Source: a virus
IMG/VR virus record: IMGVR_UViG_3300006128_000055
Coordinates: 1 to 24,315 of that record
Length of the DNA stretch: 24,315 bases
Reading direction: 5' to 3' (one strand)
A program made the translations under genes and the position numbers. This document shows positions 20,926-24,315 of this stretch, piece by piece (within the stretch, counting starts at the first letter, position 1; every line of letters begins with the position of its first letter). A model generated the notes under the pieces. It was not told where the DNA came from. It was given only the letters and a program-made list of their open reading frames with translations, and did no database searches.

Positions 20926-20960
20926 ACTCTAAGTATAATGGCTAATGGTGGAATGGTCAA
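20926..20960 (-). promoter_or_regulatory. Early promoter fused to start codon
   Basis: TTGACC, 17 bp, TATACT, TAGAGT, ATG; drives 20925-20327. Confidence 0.8.
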
Positions 20961-20962
20961 GC

Positions 20963-21109
20963 CTATTCAGTGCGATAGGGGATTTCAGCACCCTTCAGGA
21001 CCTCGAGAAGATCATGAAGGACCTCCTTGTTTGCATTGACAACCTTCTTGAGGCTATCAATCTCCTGGTGGAGGGCTTCGATCTCTGCTTTGATATCGTT
21101 ATTTGTCAT
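20963..21109 (-). CDS. Early small coiled-coil protein, 48 residues
   Basis: MTNNDIKAEIEALHQEIDSL begins a protein with a clear leucine/isoleucine heptad pattern over about residues 6-40, so likely an oligomer-forming coiled coil. It departs from the MKNKN start (MTNN) yet has the same promoter. Function unknown. Confidence 0.75.
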   Translation of the reverse strand: MTNNDIKAEIEALHQEIDSLKKVVNANKEVLHDLLEVLKGAEIPYRTE

Positions 21110-21144
21110 ACAATGATTATTGCTTCTGGGTTTGGATCTGTCAA
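21110..21144 (-). promoter_or_regulatory. Early promoter fused to start codon
   Basis: TTGACA, 17 bp, AATAAT, CATTGT, ATG. Nothing else recognisable was found in the gene-free 21145-21229. Confidence 0.75.
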
Positions 21145-21229
21145 GAAGAAAAGCGATCTAGGTGTTCAATGAGGCATAAGTGCCCGAGTAGGTTCTCCCT
21201 AGCAATCTATTCCTAAATCGCGTTAAATG

Positions 21230-21448
21230 TTAGTAAGTATCTTCAGCTTCTGCAAGCTTTGATTTAAAGTAATCTGGAAAGAAGCCCTCTTCATAGAGGT
21301 AGTCGCCAAGCTTCTCCATGTCCCTTTCACCGAATGGTTTCTCATCAGCAGCTATAACCATCATCTCGTTCTGCGGGGTTACCCAAGTACACCACGGGCG
21401 TCCAAAGGCTTCAATGTACATCATTCTGTCTAGGTCGGCGTGTGTCAT
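21230..21448 (-). CDS. Early protein, 72 residues, unknown
   Basis: An acidic protein (MTHADLDRMMYIEAFGRPWC...) with many Met, Asp and Glu residues. It is the second gene of an operon and, unlike promoter-fused genes, has a good Shine-Dalgarno (GGAGG, 7 nt before ATG). No family recognised. Confidence 0.78.
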   Translation of the reverse strand: MTHADLDRMMYIEAFGRPWCTWVTPQNEMMVIAADEKPFGERDMEKLGDYLYEEGFFPDYFKSKLAEAEDTY

Positions 21449-21451
21449 AAA

Positions 21452-21676
21452 TTATCCTCCAATCATCTCCGCGTAGAGTTCAGGCTCAGGCTTGAGCTCC
21501 CAGTAACGGACCAGCTGGTTCTTAAAGAACTCATTGAAATCATCTTCACCCATCCAGGTGACAAGCTCGTGGAGGAAGTGCTCTTCAAACCAGATCGGAC
21601 TGGTGGTCTCCTTAATGAATTGAAGCTTCTCGTGGCGGTTGGTGGTACGATACCACTCTTGTGTTTTATTTTCCAT
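21452..21676 (-). CDS. Early protein, 74 residues, unknown
   Basis: Begins MENKTQEWYRTTNRHEKLQF; rich in Glu, Phe and Trp, probably helical. Start at 21676 is set by the promoter; the frame upstream is open but crosses it. Its final codons contain the Shine-Dalgarno of the next gene. Confidence 0.78.
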   Translation of the reverse strand: MENKTQEWYRTTNRHEKLQFIKETTSPIWFEEHFLHELVTWMGEDDFNEFFKNQLVRYWELKPEPELYAEMIGG

Positions 21677-21711
21677 ACGTTCAGTATAAAGGCTTTTGTC
21701 GGAACGGTCAA
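21677..21711 (-). promoter_or_regulatory. Early promoter fused to start codon
   Basis: TTGACC, 17 bp, TATACT, GAACGT, ATG; spacer begins GTTCC. Confidence 0.82.
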
Positions 21712-21936
21712 TCAGGAAACCCACTCAGTATTACTTTCCCAGACACCAACGATGTCTTCGGCAAGGGTAGGATCACCGATCTCACAGCCGTACTCATCAC
21801 GAATATAGTCTGAAACAAGCTTATCGTTCTGATCATACTCCAATGTGTAGATATAACGATCGCCGTCGTAGGTAACAGCCCATCGTTCGATCTTAACGAA
21901 GCTCTTCTCGAGCAATTCAACAGTATTGTTCTTCAT
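21712..21936 (-). CDS. Early acidic protein, 74 residues, unknown
   Basis: Begins MKNNTVELLEKSFVKIERWA; predicted beta-rich in the middle (VTYDGDRYIYTLEYDQ) and very acidic. It overlaps the upstream gene by ATGA (4 nt), so it is translated by coupling; no promoter of its own is seen although it keeps an MKNN start. Confidence 0.76.
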   Translation of the reverse strand: MKNNTVELLEKSFVKIERWAVTYDGDRYIYTLEYDQNDKLVSDYIRDEYGCEIGDPTLAEDIVGVWESNTEWVS

Positions 21937-22064
21937 GCGTATTGGAGGTTGTATTTTGCTTTGCGTGAGTAGGCTTTCTTATTCTTAAAAGCCTTCTGTT
22001 TGGGAGCGAAAGGCTGCCGCACCTTCATCTCTTTGATTTCGATTATCCATTTCTCATTTTTCAT
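21933..22064 (-). CDS. Early very basic small protein, 43 residues
   Basis: MKNEKWIIEIKEMKVRQPFA begins a protein whose second half is Lys/Arg/Tyr-rich (KNKKAYSRKAKYN), typical of nucleic-acid-contacting phage peptides. It is promoter-fused and overlaps the next start by 4 nt, which strongly supports it. Function unknown. Confidence 0.72.
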   Translation of the reverse strand: MKNEKWIIEIKEMKVRQPFAPKQKAFKNKKAYSRKAKYNLQYA

Positions 22065-22099
22065 ACATTCATTATGAATGCATCAGACGGAACACTCAA
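22065..22099 (-). promoter_or_regulatory. Early promoter fused to start codon
   Basis: TTGAGT, 17 bp, CATAAT, GAATGT, ATG; spacer begins GTTCC. Confidence 0.78.
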
Positions 22100-22292
22100 G
22101 CCGAAAATCGTCCAAACAGCCTTCAATCATCTGGACGGCCTCCTTCTCTGTAATTCCTTCCCACCAAACATCATCAATACAAATGATATCTGGTAGATCG
22201 TTTAAGCCGAGTCCGAACTCTTTATGACACTTGAGGTTTAGTGCTCGCCGGAACTCCGACCTTGATACTGTGGGTTGATTAAGCAGCGACAT
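22083..22292 (-). CDS. Early protein, 69 residues, unknown
   Basis: Begins MSLLNQPTVSRSEFRRALNL; a helical protein with VSRSEFRRALN and an acidic WWEGITEKEAVQMI segment, a layout seen in other short phage proteins. It starts inside the end of the upstream gene (14-nt overlap), implying coupling. Family not named with confidence. Confidence 0.72.
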   Translation of the reverse strand: MSLLNQPTVSRSEFRRALNLKCHKEFGLGLNDLPDIICIDDVWWEGITEKEAVQMIEGCLDDFRLECSV

Positions 22293-22731
22293 ACTTCAAA
22301 GTCTTACACGTTGCGTTACAATTCTGGACGTAAGGGCAATCATCGCACTTCCGTCCGCTATTGAGAAAGATATCCGGCCGGAGACAGGCTCCAGATGCAC
22401 TCACTGATAATTGGAGATCAGGGGCGTCCTTAAGGAAGACATTCCGAGCCGGTGAGAAGACCATCTTAGGCATCTCGTACTTCTCAACCTTTACGTCCTT
22501 CTTCTTCTTGCGAACGGAGACCTTCTTTTCCTTCTTAGGCTTTGAAGCACTCACACATGACCGGCACTTGAACTCGTCAAGAAGGCTCCAGAGAGTACCG
22601 AACTTATTGATACGATTCTCAAGGTTAGATCCGAACATCGTAACGTCGGTCTCGCATTGGTTACACTGGATCTTCTTATTGATAAGATGACCGGTTTTAA
22701 GGAAGTGTTCTTGCTGTTCTTTATTTTTCAT
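22279..22731 (-). CDS. Early protein with two cysteine clusters, 150 residues
   Basis: Begins MKNKEQQEHFLKTGH. An N-terminal C23-x2-C26 ... C56-x2-C59 set looks like a zinc ribbon. A strongly basic linker follows (about 64-80, KPKKEKKVSVRKKKK). The C-terminus has C116, C129, C132, C138 and C142 (CxxCxxxxxC inside), a spacing that would suit zinc or an iron-sulfur cluster. Likely binds nucleic acid or RNA polymerase; function not recognised. Promoter-fused start. Confidence 0.82.
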   Translation of the reverse strand: MKNKEQQEHFLKTGHLINKKIQCNQCETDVTMFGSNLENRINKFGTLWSLLDEFKCRSCVSASKPKKEKKVSVRKKKKDVKVEKYEMPKMVFSPARNVFLKDAPDLQLSVSASGACLRPDIFLNSGRKCDDCPYVQNCNATCKTLKYVAA

Positions 22732-22766
22732 ACGTTCATTATGGCTGCTTCTTCTGGAACTGTCAA
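22732..22766 (-). promoter_or_regulatory. Early promoter fused to start codon
   Basis: TTGACA, 17 bp, CATAAT, GAACGT, ATG; a full consensus -35. Spacer begins GTTCC. Confidence 0.83.
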
Positions 22767-22858
22767 GCTATTTGAAATTGAATTTGCCCTCCGAATCTAC
22801 GTGTGGTGGTATTGGATGCGCAAACAAACGCGTTTCTCCAAGGGCTCCCGTGTTTCTC

Positions 22859-23074
22859 TTATGAATGATCCGTTTGATTCAGAAGCATCTCGTCAGCTGC
22901 TACTGACTCACTAGCGTTTTTAAGGTCAGAATAGTTCTCCATTACAAAGAGATATTCATCCTTTGTGAGTCCGGAGGCTAGTCTAGCCTGGGAGCTAAAC
23001 ATATTGTATACTCCGGATCTACGAATGATTTCGTAGGACTTAAAGTGATTGATTTGACGTTTAGTAAAGCTCAT
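22859..23074 (-). CDS. Early protein, 71 residues, unknown
   Basis: Begins MSFTKRQINHFKSYEIIRRS; basic N-terminal helices then an acidic tail, with SGLTKDEYLFVMENYSDLK in the middle. Starts 2 nt after the upstream stop (TAATCATG), so it is translationally coupled. No family recognised. Confidence 0.76.
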   Translation of the reverse strand: MSFTKRQINHFKSYEIIRRSGVYNMFSSQARLASGLTKDEYLFVMENYSDLKNASESVAADEMLLNQTDHS

Positions 23075-23076
23075 GA

Positions 23077-23331
23077 TTAGGCAGCGGTTAGGGGGTTCTT
23101 CTTGTTAAATGTCTCGGCTCGGTCTTGCATTCCGACCAGATCACCGACAATATTCTCAAGCTTAGTAATCTTCTGTCCGATGAAAGGATCATCAGAACGA
23201 AGCACTTTATGAAGAGACTTAACTACATCCTCAATCTCTTCTAACGTATAAAAAATGTGCATAGACTTATCGTCTTCACACATCTGGTTAATCTCCTGGG
23301 CGCGAACGCGGTTGTATAGGTTTGTATTCAT
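23077..23331 (-). CDS. Early helical protein, 84 residues
   Basis: Begins MNTNLYNRVRAQEINQ and is predicted helical with an EEIEDVVKSLHKVL segment. The promoter-fused ATG seen in other genes is here ATC (23346-23344), so translation must begin at the ATG 15 nt further on. It is preceded by the same AAAAATAAGAAC that elsewhere codes for KNKN. Function unknown. Confidence 0.76.
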   Translation of the reverse strand: MNTNLYNRVRAQEINQMCEDDKSMHIFYTLEEIEDVVKSLHKVLRSDDPFIGQKITKLENIVGDLVGMQDRAETFNKKNPLTAA

Positions 23332-23346
23332 GTTCTTATTTTTGAT

Positions 23347-23381
23347 ACTATCAGTATAAGGGAATTTGATTGGAAGTTCAA
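23347..23381 (-). promoter_or_regulatory. Early promoter with a lost start codon (ATC)
   Basis: TTGAAC, 17 bp, TATACT, GATAGT, then ATC instead of ATG. Predicts a 15-nt leader for the gene at 23331. Confidence 0.78.
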
Positions 23382-23435
23382 GCCTAGAGCCCGGAACCAT
23401 CGAAGTCTTCGTCCATGTTATTTGTTTGTTAAAGG

Positions 23436-23511
23436 TGGTGCGCCCGGAGGGATTTGAACCCCCAACCAATCAGTTATGAGCCGACTGCTCTGACCATTGA
23501 GCTACAAGCGC
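23436..23511 (-). tRNA. tRNA with anticodon CAU (Met or lysidine-Ile)
   Basis: Acceptor GCGCTTG/CGGGCGC, GCTC/GAGC D-stem, anticodon arm GTCGG-CTCATAA-CTGAT, variable TGGTT, T-arm GGGGG-TTCAAAT-CCCTC, A73 and encoded CCA. It lacks the GGG/CCC anticodon-stem pairs and 1-72 mismatch of an initiator, so it is elongator Met or Ile2. Confidence 0.93.
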
Positions 23512-23518
23512 ATTGTTG

Positions 23519-23728
23519 TTAAAGCTCCTCGTATAGTGGAGGTAAAAGTTTACGGAGTTGGAGATCGAGTTCACGTGCAGTCTTCAGATCGATCACTTGA
23601 ATATAGTTGCAGTTATATCCGTGAAACGTAATCTCTACTACGTCCTTTAGAGGCTCGTAGTTATGACGTCCTTTGCGAACGCTGACGTCTTCGTGAATCG
23701 ATCCGCTGATTGGGTCTTTATTTTCCAT
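23519..23728 (-). CDS. Early protein, 69 residues, unknown
   Basis: Begins MENKDPISGSIHEDVSVRKG; contains YEPLKDVVEITFHGYNCNYI, suggesting beta strands, then a Leu-rich helix. Start at 23728 follows the promoter; the longer reading to 23827 crosses it. It lies 7 nt from the tRNA with anticodon CAU. Confidence 0.76.
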   Translation of the reverse strand: MENKDPISGSIHEDVSVRKGRHNYEPLKDVVEITFHGYNCNYIQVIDLKTARELDLQLRKLLPPLYEEL

Positions 23729-23763
23729 ACGTTCATTATGGCTGATTGGGAAGGAAAGGTCAA
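23729..23763 (-). promoter_or_regulatory. Early promoter fused to start codon
   Basis: TTGACC, 17 bp, CATAAT, GAACGT, ATG. Confidence 0.8.
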
Positions 23764-24014
23764 GCCTCAAGCGGGGTTGGGTCCTGCCAGTAAGCTTTGT
23801 TGAATACAACGAGCCAGAAGGCTGCATTCAATACCATTCCATTCATTACGATCTCACCAGTCTCGTCGTCGTTAATCTGGAATTCCATATCATCCTTCTT
23901 GACGATATAACCAGCGTCCTTACCTGCGTCTAGATAGCTCTTCAGAGAACCCTTCTTCATGACCTTCTGGAACCAATCTCCACGCTTGCGCATGAGCTCC
24001 AACGGGGTTTGCAT
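23760..24014 (-). CDS. Early protein, 84 residues, unknown
   Basis: Begins MQTPLELMRKRGDWFQKVMK; basic N-terminus, then DAGYIVKKDDMEFQINDDET and a hydrophobic C-terminal part (NAAFWLVVFNKAYW). Start at 24014 lies 7 nt after the upstream stop; an in-frame ATG at 24041 would overlap it. Its end overlaps the next promoter's -35 box. No family recognised. Confidence 0.74.
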   Translation of the reverse strand: MQTPLELMRKRGDWFQKVMKKGSLKSYLDAGKDAGYIVKKDDMEFQINDDETGEIVMNGMVLNAAFWLVVFNKAYWQDPTPLEA

Positions 24015-24021
24015 TGTGATA

Positions 24022-24174
24022 TTACCAGTTAAAGATTTCATCAGGATCGTTCTTAATTTCGCAGATCTCTTCCTGTTCCTCGTCAGTGAGGTTATCGAAG
24101 TTCTCTTCACACCAATTCATGAACGTCTTGAAGCGTTCGATTTCTTTCGTTATGTTGTATTTCTTATTTTCCAT
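24022..24174 (-). CDS. Early acidic protein, 50 residues
   Basis: MENKKYNITKEIERFKTFMN begins a very acidic helical protein (LTDEEQEEICEI, DPDEIFNW). It is promoter-fused, has the block's MENK start, and is followed closely by a coupled gene, so it is likely real. Strong negative charge recalls DNA-mimic or inhibitor peptides, but no function can be assigned. Confidence 0.74.
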   Translation of the reverse strand: MENKKYNITKEIERFKTFMNWCEENFDNLTDEEQEEICEIKNDPDEIFNW

Positions 24175-24209
24175 ACCAGTATTATGATATCAATCCCTGG
24201 AAGCGGCAA
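24175..24209 (-). promoter_or_regulatory. Early promoter fused to start codon
   Basis: TTGCCG, 17 bp, CATAAT, ACTGGT, ATG. The -35 lies in the last codons of the gene at 24190. Confidence 0.72.
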
Positions 24210-24315
24210 GCTCCAATTCATGCTTAAGTTCCTGCTCGTACCTCTCGTACGCGTCGTTAATCTGTTCCTGGAGGGTTCTGATTCCCTTGGCATATCCCTT
24301 GACTTCGAAGTCAAG
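24190..24315 (-). CDS. C-terminal part of a paralogue of the 17120-17437 protein (partial)
   Basis: The frame is open from the window end to the TGA at 24192-24190, 41 residues. LDFEVKGYAKGIRTLQEQIN matches LDWEVKGYYKGTRTLQEVIN in the 105-residue protein at 17120, so this is a second copy; its C-terminal tail differs. Function unknown. Confidence 0.8.
   Translation of the reverse strand, partial: LDFEVKGYAKGIRTLQEQINDAYERYEQELKHELELAASRD

Noticed and set aside
20945-21172. Plus-strand frame of 75 codons over the coiled-coil gene
   Set aside because: It is antisense to a gene with a strong fused promoter and has no start signal of its own.
22767-22858. Gene-free stretch between two early units
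   Set aside because: No frame with a start, no stable hairpin with U-run and no repeat was found; nothing to annotate.
1-24315. CRISPR array or insertion sequence
   Set aside because: No regularly spaced repeats of CRISPR size and no transposase-like frame or terminal inverted repeats were found; the only periodic repeat is the 19-20 bp array at 17050.

Overview
The window looks like a piece of a tailed, T4-type (myovirus) bacteriophage genome. It opens inside a prohead scaffold gene (gp22-like), followed by a clear T4-type major capsid protein (gp23-like). It also holds a gp5-type baseplate hub, a tail fibre with an S74 self-cleaving chaperone, T4-late-promoter-like TAAATA boxes, four tRNA genes and many tiny genes. 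No host gene is visible, and the host cannot be named from the sequence.

Layout. (1) 1-2.8 kb, plus strand: scaffold, capsid protein and a possible head accessory protein, closed by strong terminators. (2) 2.87-6.05 kb, minus strand: a tightly overlapping five-gene operon reading (in transcription order) DpdA-like DNA guanine transglycosylase, PurN-like formyltransferase (DpdN candidate), NMAD1/DUF1599 protein, P-loop kinase, QueF. This looks like a cassette that puts preQ1, and probably formyl-preQ1, into phage DNA. (3) 6.1-12.9 kb: baseplate hub (plus), a DenV-related glycosylase-family protein, small late genes, a possible standalone structured RNA (9851-9942) and the S74 fibre. (4) 12.8-16.5 kb, mostly minus: phosphoribosyltransferase, small late proteins (several with a possible head-targeting N-terminus) and a MoaD/CysO-like ubiquitin-fold protein. 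(5) 17.05-17.12 kb: four GTTCTAGA-type repeats spaced 19-20 bp. (6) 17.1-24.3 kb, all minus: a dense early block of about 27 very small unknown genes plus four tRNAs.

The most striking signal is how genes start. In the early block at least 15 genes or operons carry a near-perfect sigma70 promoter (TTGAC-type -35, 17-bp spacer, TATACT/CATAAT -10) whose -10 box ends 5-6 bp before the ATG, so the predicted +1 is the A of the start codon. These mRNAs should be leaderless and begin AUG(A/G)AAAAUAA. A sixteenth copy has ATC in place of ATG, with the real start 15 nt downstream. The DNA-modification operon has the same arrangement. Many late genes have TAAATA 5-7 nt before ATG, again predicting leaderless transcripts. 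Downstream genes in the same operons sometimes use ordinary Shine-Dalgarno sequences.

Together the early promoters would switch on the small early genes and the DNA-modification operon at once, and the late promoters would switch on structural genes. Several genes reported here (35-52 codons) are small but are supported by their promoter or by tight operon spacing. All functions are read from motifs by eye; no database search was run.
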